The position numbers and the translations under genes were made by a program. The notes below the pieces were generated by a model. It was not told where the DNA came from and did not search any database. It saw only the letters and a list, made by a program, of their open reading frames with translations. Below are positions 23,999 through 31,297 of a stretch of DNA of 64,000 nucleotides, piece by piece. Within the stretch, counting starts at the first letter, position 1. Each line of letters starts with the position of its first letter. Source of the DNA: Planktotalea frisia. Lineage in GTDB: Bacteria > Pseudomonadota > Alphaproteobacteria > Rhodobacterales > Rhodobacteraceae. The DNA is taken from the NCBI RefSeq assembly GCF_001890925.1, contig NZ_MLCB01000159.1, forward strand, positions 30,711 to 94,710. Reading direction: 5' to 3'.

Positions 23999-25218
23999 GG
24001 GCCAACACGCGTGTAGCGGTTTACAGGCGTTTCTATCCGGCTTTTTGAAGCAGGACGCCCTTTATAACGCTCGATCAGCGTCTTGGGGCCTGCCGTTATC
24101 TGGAAATAGTCGTAGTCTTTTGGGCGATCAAACGCACAAAGATATTGAAAATGTAGCCTGAAAAAGCGCCGTTTGAGGGCATTCCAGCGCTCTGGGCTTA
24201 GGGTCTGCGTAAAAGCCGCCGAGAACACCAAAGGCTGAGATTTGTCCGCAGGGGCGACCCCGCTCACGTTCACCGGATCACACAGCGCAAATGCGCACCC
24301 GTCACCGGGAGCCGTCACGTCGACCCAAAAAGGCGAATTTTGCACAGCTAGAAACGCAAGGTCGGCGCGGAGACGCCAAGCATCTGGCAAAAAAGAGACC
24401 ATCGGCACGACCTGACCAAGTGTCAAAAAACTTAAAGTTGGGCCGTCTTCTCGTAAGCGCCCTGACCGGATCACGTCGGCCAAAACTGAGACACCCAAAT
24501 GCGCGCCTGACGAGTGACCGACAATCAACACCTCATCGACATCAGCATCCAAAGCGTCAGAAATTCGCGCAACAAATTCTGACATTCGGCCCTCTAACTC
24601 AGGAGGGTTTGCACCATTTGTGTGCGCCGAGTAAGCATAATCATGCATCAAATAATATGCGAAAAACTTGTTATCCTTGCGCCTGAACCATTCCAACACC
24701 CCGTAAGCCGCACACGCGCCGAGGCCCCAACCGACAATCGTACCGATAAAACCAAGCCCGAACATCTGGAAAAGCTGTGCAATACCATAAGCGACCAGCC
24801 ATGCTAGAAACGCCTGCAACAGCAAGAATCCAACGGGATAGAACGCAGCGATCACTGGCCCTTTGCGCAAGCGCATCAAGCGCCATAAAGCACCGGACCC
24901 GATATATGTCCAAGCCGTGCGCGCCATGACACCGTAGGTGGCAGCGATTCCCATGTTCATACTGGTTTTCACAAGGTCCGCCCAATAGAGCACTTCGACT
25001 TCGCTCTCGACGCTCATACCCTCAATCGTAGCACTCACGTGCCAGCCGTATGGACCCTTGCCTTGCTTGGGTTTCAAACCAATCTCATAACTGGAAATTT
25101 CAGCCTGTAGCGCGCTTTCTTTGCGGTAGAGTTCGCGGTAGCGACGCGGATGAAACGGATCATAGCCGGGGATATAAAACACCCGCCGCTTCGTCACCGA
25201 TTTGTCCTGATCACTCAT
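23995..25218 (-). CDS. Membrane-associated alpha/beta-hydrolase-like protein
   Basis: A 407-residue protein that I cannot place in a named family. The N-terminus reads RRVFYIPGYDPFHPRRYREL. Two or three membrane spans lie near residues 120-175 (AAFYPVGFLLLQAFLAWLVA; GFIGTIVGWGLGACAAYGVL). Then VDEVLIVGHSSGAHLGVSVL has the G-x-S-x-G nucleophile elbow of alpha/beta hydrolases, followed by TLSFLTLGQVVPMVSFLPDA. I infer an inner-membrane serine hydrolase, perhaps lipase-like. Its stop codon overlaps the P450 ATG, so hydrolase and P450 probably act in one pathway. Confidence 0.65.
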   Translation of the reverse strand: MSDQDKSVTKRRVFYIPGYDPFHPRRYRELYRKESALQAEISSYEIGLKPKQGKGPYGWHVSATIEGMSVESEVEVLYWADLVKTSMNMGIAATYGVMARTAWTYIGSGALWRLMRLRKGPVIAAFYPVGFLLLQAFLAWLVAYGIAQLFQMFGLGFIGTIVGWGLGACAAYGVLEWFRRKDNKFFAYYLMHDYAYSAHTNGANPPELEGRMSEFVARISDALDADVDEVLIVGHSSGAHLGVSVLADVIRSGRLREDGPTLSFLTLGQVVPMVSFLPDAWRLRADLAFLAVQNSPFWVDVTAPGDGCAFALCDPVNVSGVAPADKSQPLVFSAAFTQTLSPERWNALKRRFFRLHFQYLCAFDRPKDYDYFQITAGPKTLIERYKGRPASKSRIETPVNRYTRVGP

Positions 25219-25277
25219 ACCGCACGCACCTTTTTGCCTAGCATCAGCGTAGCGGCGCTATTTGGCAAGAGTATGGC

Positions 25278-26030
25278 TTAACCTAGCGTTGCAAGTGCTG
25301 GAAATGTCTCAAGCAGCCAGAACGCAAAGAGCGAGAATGCACCTGTAATCATCGCGAGCCCTACGGCGATCAAAAGCACGCCTGAGACTTTCTCGATCAT
25401 GCCCATATGGCGTTTTAACACTGTCATCACACCCATCGCGCGATCGATGAAAAACGCCGCCAACAAAAATGGAATACCAAGCCCTAACGCGTATACGCCA
25501 AGCAGTGTTGTGCCACGTGCAACGTCCGCTTCTGACGCGGCCAATGACAGGATCGCGCCAAGTTGTGGGCCGATACATGGCGTCCAGCCGAACGCAAAAG
25601 CAAGTCCAAGGACATAGGCACCAAACGCACTGCCACCACGATCACCTGCATCCAGACGCGCTTCGCGATCCAGAAATCCGATGCGAAAAACTCCAAGGAA
25701 ATGCAGACCGAAGATGATGATCACGACCCCTGCGATTTGGCCAAAGAGAACTTGGTTTTGTAAAAAGAAAGCTCCGAACACTGACGCTGTGAAACCAAGC
25801 AACAAAAAGATCGTCGAAAGCCCCATGACGAAAAAGATCGCAGCAATGCCCGTTTGGCGCCGCGCCGCGCGTGTACCTTGCATTTCTGGCAGTGAGACGC
25901 CGCTCATAAAGGCCAGATACGGCGGAACAATCGGCAGCACGCATGGGCTGAGGAACGAAATGACCCCAGCCAGCAAGGCCACGATCATGGCAGGTGCAAG
26001 ACCTGCGGATATAATGTCGATTCCAAACAT
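25278..26030 (-). CDS. ccdA: Cytochrome c biogenesis protein CcdA (DsbD-like)
   Basis: A 250-residue, six-span inner-membrane protein that carries electrons from cytoplasmic thioredoxin to periplasmic thiol proteins for cytochrome c maturation. The two redox cysteines lie in SFLSPCVLPIVPPY (span 1) and FGWTPCIGPQLGAIL (span 4). The ATG at 26030 gives the usual short N-terminus before span 1. Transcribed away from the tusA-like gene. Confidence 0.92.
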   Translation of the reverse strand: MFGIDIISAGLAPAMIVALLAGVISFLSPCVLPIVPPYLAFMSGVSLPEMQGTRAARRQTGIAAIFFVMGLSTIFLLLGFTASVFGAFFLQNQVLFGQIAGVVIIIFGLHFLGVFRIGFLDREARLDAGDRGGSAFGAYVLGLAFAFGWTPCIGPQLGAILSLAASEADVARGTTLLGVYALGLGIPFLLAAFFIDRAMGVMTVLKRHMGMIEKVSGVLLIAVGLAMITGAFSLFAFWLLETFPALATLG

Positions 26031-26103
26031 GCGCCCACTTAGCCTGAGCAATGTGGCGATGCAAAGTCACAAGCACGTGGACAGAATGTAACATCACGCC
26101 TAA

Positions 26104-26337
26104 ATGATCGGTATGAAACACACACTTGATGCCACCGACCTGCTCTGCCCTTTGCCTGTGTTGAAAGCGCGTAAGCGTTTGCAGCCCTTGAACGCAGGAG
26201 ATCTGCTTGAAATGCGTGCGAATGATCCTGCGGCGATTGTCGATGTCCCACATTTTTGTGCTGAGGCAGGACATGCGTTGATCGAAACCCGTGAAGACGG
26301 TGACGTACAAATCTACCTGATCCGCAAAAACGGTTGA
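26104..26337 (+). CDS. TusA-like sulfur carrier protein
   Basis: A 77-residue TusA/SirA-fold protein. The catalytic motif appears as LDATDLLCPLPVLKARKRL with the sulfur-carrying Cys of C-P-x-P, followed by the alpha/beta core (GDLLEMRANDPAAIVDVPHF). It relays persulfide sulfur for tRNA thiolation, molybdenum cofactor or related routes; the exact partner is not shown. ATG at 26113 (MKHTLDAT) is an alternative start. It lies back to back with ccdA, a redox gene, across about 70 bases. Confidence 0.85.
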   Translation: MIGMKHTLDATDLLCPLPVLKARKRLQPLNAGDLLEMRANDPAAIVDVPHFCAEAGHALIETREDGDVQIYLIRKNG

Positions 26338-26346
26338 TCAAATGAA

Positions 26347-26377
26347 AAACGCCGCATCACAGGATACGGCGTTTCTC
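26347..26377. terminator. Bidirectional terminator between the tusA-like gene and rne
   Basis: AAACGCCG (26347-26354) pairs with CGGCGTTT (26367-26374) around a 12-base loop, with A- and T-rich flanks on both sides. It lies between the convergent tusA-like gene (ends 26337) and rne (ends 26399). Confidence 0.75.
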
Positions 26378-26398
26378 TAATTTAGGCTTTGAGCTAGC

Positions 26399-29182
26399 CT
26401 ACTTACCCAGTGACCACCAACCGCGCCGCTTAGGCTTGCTCGGCTCGACAGAGGCAAGCACTTCCGGCTCACTTTTAGGTTCTGGTGCCGGCTCTGGCTG
26501 TGGTTCAGGTGTCGGCTCTGGTTGAACCTCGACTTGAGGTTCTGGCGTTGCGTCCACAACAGGTGCAGGCTCGGCTACAGTTTCTACAACCACAGGCGCT
26601 TCTTGCGCCACAGCCTCTAAAGGTGCTTCCTCAACAGCGACCGCCTTGGGCTTGCGCGCACGTGGTTTGCGCTTTGGCTTTTCAGGCACAGCTTCCGCTT
26701 CGACGTCAGCCGCAGGCGTTTCTGCGACAGCTTGCGTCTCGCTCACCTCTGCTGGTGCGTCTGCATCCGCAATCTCATCGGTCTTAGGCTTAGCGCGGCT
26801 GCGCGAACGTCGGACGCGCTTGGGCTTTTCGCTCGCTTCGACATCTGCATCAGGCGCATCGGTCTCAGCAGGCGCCGCGTCCGCAGTCACTTCAGCAGGA
26901 ACCTCACCAGCCTCATCCGAGGCTGCGCCTTCTTCGTCTTGCTGTGCATCTGCACCGCCATTGTTGTTCTTCTTACCGCCCCGACGACGACGGCGACGAC
27001 GCTTCTTGGGTTTGTCTTCCCCTTCAGCCTCAGCCGCGCTTGGCGCAGTGCTTTCGCTTACGGGCGCTTCATCCTCTTCAACAATTGCCTCGTCTTCGTC
27101 GATTTGATCCATGATGGATGTATCAACTGAAACAACATGCGCAGATGGCTCAGGCACAACACGCGTTGCGGTCTTGAATTTCTCTAGCGCGAAATCCGGG
27201 CTGACGAGATGCACATCCGCCTCGATCCGCACGGACAGACCGTAACGCAGTTCGATTTGCGCGATATGCTCACGCTTTTGGTTCATCAGGTAGTTGGCGA
27301 TTGGCACAGGTGCGCGCACGAGAACTTCACGGGAACGACGGCGCACGCCCTCTTCCTCGATCTGGCGCAAAATGCTGAGCGCCATGTTATCATCAGAGCG
27401 GATCAAGCCCGTGCCATGGCACGATGGGCATGGCGCAGTCGTGGCTTCGATCATGCCAGGACGCAGACGCTGACGCGACATTTCCATCAAGCCAAAACCA
27501 GAGATACGACCCACTTGGATACGCGCACGATCAGACTTTAACTTGTCCTTCATCATCTTTTCGACGGCCGCGTTGTTCTTGCGCTCGTCCATGTCGATGA
27601 AATCGATAACGATCAAGCCCGCAAGGTCACGTAGACGCAACTGTCGCGCAACCTCTTCGGCGGCCTCAAGGTTGGTCTTGGTCGCGGTCTGCTCGATCGA
27701 GCCTTCTTTGGTGGCGCGACCCGAGTTCACGTCGATCGCAACAAGCGCTTCTGTCACGCCAATCACGATGTAGCCACCGGACTTCAACTGAACCGTTGGG
27801 TTAAACATCCCGGCCAAGTAGCTTTCAACTTGGTAGCGCGCGAAGAGCGGCATGGACTCAGCGTAAAGCTTCACGTTCTTGGCATGCGATGGCATGATCA
27901 TCTTCATGAAGTCTTTCGCGGTACGATACCCACGTTCGCCCTCTACAAACACTTCGTCGATGTCGCGGTTATACAAGTCGCGGATCGAGCGTTTGATCAG
28001 ATCACCTTCCTCATAAATCTTCGCAGGTGCGATAGATTTGAGGGTCAGCTCGCGGATTTGCTCCCACAGGCGTTGAAGGTATTCATAATCACGTTTGATT
28101 TCTGTTTTGGTACGCTTTGCTCCAGCGGTACGCACGATCAAGCCAGCACCCTGAGGCACTTCAATTTCGTTCGCTATCTCTTTGAGTTTCTTACGATCTA
28201 TGGCGTTGGTGATCTTGCGAGAAATGCCACCACCGCGTGCAGTGTTGGGCATCAAAACACAGTAACGGCCAGCCAATGACAGATACGTTGTCAGAGCTGC
28301 GCCTTTGTTGCCGCGCTCTTCTTTAACGACCTGAACCAAAAGGATCTGGCGTACTTTTACAACTTCTTGGATCTTATAGCGACGTGGACGTGGCTTGCGC
28401 GGAGGGCGAATGTCCTCAACGTCATCGTCATCCGCAACAGATTCGATGTTCTCGTCGCGCTGTGACGCTTTCTTGGCTTTGCGCGCGTGATCGTCTTCAA
28501 TCTCGTCGTCGTCGCTCTCAGAAGCGGCGTCTACTTCTTCGGCAGGAACCTCTGCGTCGGCGTCAACTTCGGGGGCAGCTTCATCTTCAAATGTTGTTTC
28601 TTCAACAACAACTGCATCTTCAATCTCGCCCGCAATAGGCGTTTCGACAGGTGTTTCCGCGACCGTTTCCATCGGGGACGAACCCTCTGGGGTGTTGTCA
28701 GTCCCGTCATCACCCAAATCTATCGTCTCCATCCCTGCGATATCGCTGGACGGTGCATTTTCAGGCGTCTCTACTTCCTTGCTGACGATTGCATCATCGT
28801 TTGATGCATCCGCAGCTTTGGTGGACGAGCGCCGACGCGAACGGCGTGGCTTGGGTTTGTCTTGCTCTTCATCTCGCGCGCGCTGGCTTTCAGCATAAGC
28901 GCGTTCTTCCTCCATCAAGGCCTCACGGTCCGCGACGGGGATCTGATAATAATCAGGATGAATCTCGGAGAATGCGAGGAAACCGTGACGGTTCCCACCA
29001 TAATCTACAAAGGCCGCTTGAAGCGACGGCTCAACGCGCGTTACTTTTGCGAGATAGATGTTGCCAGCAAGCTGGCGTTTGTTTTCAGACTCAAAGTCAA
29101 ATTCCTCAACTTTGTTTCCGTCGACCACCACAACACGGGTTTCTTCCGCGTGGGTGGCATCGATAAGCATTTTCTTAGCCAT
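26399..29182 (-). CDS. rne: Ribonuclease E
   Basis: A 927-residue endoribonuclease that starts mRNA decay and processes rRNA, and scaffolds the degradosome. The N-terminal S1 region (ETRVVVVDGNKVEEFDFESE, IYLAKVTRVEPSLQAAFVDY) is split by an acidic insertion of about 190 residues, usual in alphaproteobacteria. The catalytic part has YIVIGVTEALVAIDVNSGRA and LAGLIVIDFIDMDERKN (metal-binding Asp residues), then the Zn-link CPSCHGTG. The C-terminal third is disordered: KKRRRRRRRGGKK and several Arg-rich blocks, Glu/Ala-rich stretches and a PEPxPEP run. Start ATG at 29182 gives MAKKMLIDATHAEE as in homologues. A long untranslated leader lies upstream. Confidence 0.95.
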   Translation of the reverse strand: MAKKMLIDATHAEETRVVVVDGNKVEEFDFESENKRQLAGNIYLAKVTRVEPSLQAAFVDYGGNRHGFLAFSEIHPDYYQIPVADREALMEEERAYAESQRARDEEQDKPKPRRSRRRSSTKAADASNDDAIVSKEVETPENAPSSDIAGMETIDLGDDGTDNTPEGSSPMETVAETPVETPIAGEIEDAVVVEETTFEDEAAPEVDADAEVPAEEVDAASESDDDEIEDDHARKAKKASQRDENIESVADDDDVEDIRPPRKPRPRRYKIQEVVKVRQILLVQVVKEERGNKGAALTTYLSLAGRYCVLMPNTARGGGISRKITNAIDRKKLKEIANEIEVPQGAGLIVRTAGAKRTKTEIKRDYEYLQRLWEQIRELTLKSIAPAKIYEEGDLIKRSIRDLYNRDIDEVFVEGERGYRTAKDFMKMIMPSHAKNVKLYAESMPLFARYQVESYLAGMFNPTVQLKSGGYIVIGVTEALVAIDVNSGRATKEGSIEQTATKTNLEAAEEVARQLRLRDLAGLIVIDFIDMDERKNNAAVEKMMKDKLKSDRARIQVGRISGFGLMEMSRQRLRPGMIEATTAPCPSCHGTGLIRSDDNMALSILRQIEEEGVRRRSREVLVRAPVPIANYLMNQKREHIAQIELRYGLSVRIEADVHLVSPDFALEKFKTATRVVPEPSAHVVSVDTSIMDQIDEDEAIVEEDEAPVSESTAPSAAEAEGEDKPKKRRRRRRRGGKKNNNGGADAQQDEEGAASDEAGEVPAEVTADAAPAETDAPDADVEASEKPKRVRRSRSRAKPKTDEIADADAPAEVSETQAVAETPAADVEAEAVPEKPKRKPRARKPKAVAVEEAPLEAVAQEAPVVVETVAEPAPVVDATPEPQVEVQPEPTPEPQPEPAPEPKSEPEVLASVEPSKPKRRGWWSLGK

Positions 29183-29608
29183 GGTATCCGTTTGCGCCCG
29201 GCGCAACGTGTCGCGGCAACCAGATCACTCACATGATCAGGTGGTCCGTTTGTATGAAGTCTGGGGCGTCTATTTGAGGCGATGGTGCGCGCATGGCGGC
29301 AGAGCCCTTGCGGGGCTCCTGCTCTTATACTCATGTCCTGCGCGCGCTTCATCGCGTTTCTTCTCCGACACGTCGCACTGGCTTCAGTGGCGTGCCCGTT
29401 AAAATGCTGCTTTCTATGACAAAAACAGCGTGTCGTATGGCCAACTCAGAATCTATTTGAATAAGATCACCAAATGGGCCGTATCGGTCTGCGTCCTATC
29501 GCTTTGGCATTTTGCCGTGCGGGACGCAGCGAAACTCTCCCGATCCATGTTTGCGTGCGCAACCACCGACCGTGCTTCCTACATAGGGTCTAAAGGGATA
29601 GTTTCGCA
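29183..29608. other. Leader and promoter region of rne; no gene seen
   Basis: More than 400 bases without a convincing gene. RNase E genes elsewhere have long, structured 5' leaders through which the enzyme controls its own mRNA, and this stretch would serve that role. One clear hairpin is listed separately at 29301-29322. Open frames crossing the region on either strand lack family signal. Confidence 0.5.
29301..29322 (-). promoter_or_regulatory. GC-rich hairpin in the rne leader
   Basis: GAGCCC and GGGCTC (plus-strand 29302-29307 and 29312-29317) form a stem around a four-base TTGC loop, with partial extension outside it. It lies about 120 bases upstream of the rne start, within the likely 5' untranslated region, and could be an RNase E recognition or autoregulatory stem-loop. 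Confidence 0.4.
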
Positions 29609-29698
29609 ATGGGTAATCGCGGCGGCGAGCAAGATTTACGCTGGGATCACGGCAAAAGCGCCAAACGCCGCGAGAGGCAACCAGACACCACCCATTAG
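29609..29698 (+). CDS. Possible 29-residue small protein
   Basis: A short ORF (MGNRGGEQDLRWDHGKSAKR, ending DTTH) with AAAGGGA about nine bases before its ATG. Highly charged, no family recognised. It is given because of the ribosome site and because another short ORF with a good ribosome site follows at 29781; it could equally be a leader peptide or chance. Confidence 0.3.
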   Translation: MGNRGGEQDLRWDHGKSAKRRERQPDTTH

Positions 29699-29736
29699 AC
29701 ACATTTTCGGCAAGCCCACGCCCTACATAACGCGCA

Positions 29737-29768
29737 ACGCTTAACCCAACGGCACGTATCAAGCGTTG
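29737..29768 (+). promoter_or_regulatory. Hairpin before the 39-residue ORF
   Basis: AACGCTT (29737-29743) pairs with AAGCGTT (29762-29768) around an 18-base loop; the right arm ends just before the GAAAGGAC ribosome site of the ORF at 29781. It may be the end of an upstream transcript or affect translation of the small ORF. Confidence 0.35.
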
Positions 29769-29780
29769 AAAGGACATAAA

Positions 29781-29900
29781 ATGACGTCTTCAAACACACA
29801 GGCCCCCGTCACAAAGGGGGCATCGTCGCAAACGAATGCTCCGCAAACCAGCAAGCCAAAAGAACAAACGACAGTATTCACCGATTTCGCCAGTATCTGA
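29781..29900 (+). CDS. Small hypothetical protein, 39 residues
   Basis: ORF starting MTSSNTQAPVTKGASSQTNA and ending TVFTDFASI, Ser/Thr/Gln-rich and probably disordered. AAAGGAC lies eight bases before the ATG, a good ribosome site. It ends 29 bases before the TfoX C-terminal-like gene in the same direction, so the two may form an operon. No family recognised. Confidence 0.5.
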   Translation: MTSSNTQAPVTKGASSQTNAPQTSKPKEQTTVFTDFASI

Positions 29901-29929
29901 GCCGTCCATTTTCAGGTATCAAGATCAGC

Positions 29930-30268
29930 ATGAGTGATCCTGTTTCTTCGATTCCCAATCTAGGCCCAGCAAGCGACATTAGTTTTACGAAGGCTGGCAT
30001 AACAAGTGCTGATCAAGTCCGCGCGCTTGGTGCACAAGCGTGCTACAGCAAGCTGATCAAAGCTGGCACAAAGCCTCATTTCATTGGCTTTTATGCGCTT
30101 GCCATGGGGCTTCAAGGCCGCCCATGGAATGATTGCCAAGGTGCTGAAAAAGCCGCTCTGCGCGCAACTTTTGACAAAATCAAAGCGGATGCCAAAGGCA
30201 CAAAAGAAAAGGGCCGCTCCGATCTCGAAGCAGCCCTGGACTTAATTGGTGTGATCGAAAAGCGTTAG
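29930..30268 (+). CDS. TfoX/Sxy C-terminal domain protein
   Basis: A 112-residue protein with the helix-hairpin-helix-like domain of TfoX C-termini: SIPNLGPASDISFTKAGITS, then ADQVRALGAQACYSKLIKAG and ALAMGLQGRPWNDCQGAEKA. It lacks the TfoX N-terminal domain. TfoX regulates competence in Haemophilus; stand-alone C-terminal forms in alphaproteobacteria have no proven role. It ends four bases from the convergent ndk gene. The Lys-rich segment after the domain (DKIKADAKGTKEKGRSDLEA) may bind nucleic acid. Confidence 0.8.
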   Translation: MSDPVSSIPNLGPASDISFTKAGITSADQVRALGAQACYSKLIKAGTKPHFIGFYALAMGLQGRPWNDCQGAEKAALRATFDKIKADAKGTKEKGRSDLEAALDLIGVIEKR

Positions 30269-30271
30269 AGC

Positions 30272-30694
30272 TTAGCCAACCAGTTCTAGACCAGAGAAGA
30301 AGAACGCGATTTCTTCTGCTGCTGTCTCAGGAGCGTCGGAACCGTGTACAGAGTTTTCGCCGACTGATTCTGCGAACTCAGCGCGGATTGTGCCCGCTGC
30401 CGCGTCGCTTGGGTTCGTTGCGCCCATAACTTCGCGGTTTTTCGCGATTGCGCCTTCACCTTCCAGAACCTGAACGACAACTGGCTCAGAGATCATGAAT
30501 TCACACAGTTCGCCAAAGAACGGACGCTCGGAGTGAACACCGTAAAACGCTTGCGCTTGAGCAAGTGTCATTTGGATGCGCTTGGAGGCGACAACGCGCA
30601 GACCCGCGTCTTCGAATTTCGCAACGATTTTGCCTGTAAGGTTACGGCGTGTTGCATCAGGCTTGATGATAGAAAATGTGCGTTCAAGAGCCAT
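30272..30694 (-). CDS. ndk: Nucleoside diphosphate kinase
   Basis: A 140-residue enzyme that passes the ATP gamma-phosphate to other NDPs through a phosphohistidine. Seen: [58 protein letters not shown] and the active-site [20 protein letters not shown] with the catalytic His. Full family length; G-rich ribosome site before the ATG. Single gene facing the TfoX C-terminal-like gene. Confidence 0.97.
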   Translation of the reverse strand: MALERTFSIIKPDATRRNLTGKIVAKFEDAGLRVVASKRIQMTLAQAQAFYGVHSERPFFGELCEFMISEPVVVQVLEGEGAIAKNREVMGATNPSDAAAGTIRAEFAESVGENSVHGSDAPETAAEEIAFFFSGLELVG

Positions 30695-30852
30695 GGGAGA
30701 CTTCCTTTTTATTAGAGACGCACCGCGACTGTGCGGTGAACGCCTGTGAATTCTGTGGCGCGCTTAGCATGGGGTTTGTGAGTTGAAAAGCATCCTGTTG
30801 ACTTATTCACCCTTTGTGAGAACGTAGTGAGAACAAACAGGAGCGGACGATC

Positions 30853-31254
30853 ATGCACAGCACCAACTACACCGACGTTCTTATTTTGCCTTCTGAGGAT
30901 TGTCGCACCCGTGTTGCGACGGTTCCTGACAAAGCGGGTTCTGTCGCGCAAATGCTCTATGAACGCATCGCTGATGCGCCCTACACTTTAGAAAGTGATG
31001 ATTTGCTCAGCACAGTCGCCGCCCTGCGCAAGGATATCCCGATTGATGAGCATGCCTTGTTTCGTGCGGAGTTCTTTTCAAAGGGGCAAGCGTGCCTGCG
31101 TGCGTCGCCCTTGGTGAAATCCTTTGGTTGGGCAGTTCACCACAATAGCGATGCAAAAATTGCGCTGATTGATCCCGCAAGTGCACGTTTTGCAGAGCTG
31201 AGCCATGACGCGTCAATCAAGCAAGTCACAGGCATGCGCAACAAACGTGCATAA
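30853..31254 (+). CDS. DUF6157-like conserved protein
   Basis: A 133-residue protein: MHSTNYTDVLILPSEDCRTR, then GSVAQMLYERIADAPYTLES and SFGWAVHHNSDAKIALIDPA. I recognise the N-xx-Y-x-x-x-Ile-x-x-A/P-x-D-C and FGWGxH patterns as DUF6157, widespread in bacteria and of unknown function. Divergent from ndk. The product is soluble and has no signal peptide or membrane span. Confidence 0.7.
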   Translation: MHSTNYTDVLILPSEDCRTRVATVPDKAGSVAQMLYERIADAPYTLESDDLLSTVAALRKDIPIDEHALFRAEFFSKGQACLRASPLVKSFGWAVHHNSDAKIALIDPASARFAELSHDASIKQVTGMRNKRA

Positions 31255-31277
31255 AACACCGCTAGCGCCGCGCGATT

Positions 31278-31292
31278 GCCTCTGTTAGAGGC
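31278..31292 (+). promoter_or_regulatory. Short hairpin holding the ribosome site of the ABC-F gene
   Basis: GCCTC (31278-31282) can pair with GAGGC (31288-31292) around a five-base loop. The right arm contains AGAGG, the best ribosome-binding site for the ATG at 31298. Only five pairs, so the effect may be slight. Confidence 0.35.
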
Positions 31293-31297
31293 TCGCC

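Noticed and set aside
26485..29236. Several plus-strand open frames across rne
   Set aside because: They mirror the repetitive Glu/Ala/Pro/Arg-coding parts of RNase E and show only low-complexity Ser/Ala/Leu or Arg strings.
29430..29744. 104-codon plus-strand frame and a 93-codon minus-strand frame in the rne leader
   Set aside because: No ribosome site, no recognisable domain, and the two overlap each other; the shorter ORFs with ribosome sites seem likelier.
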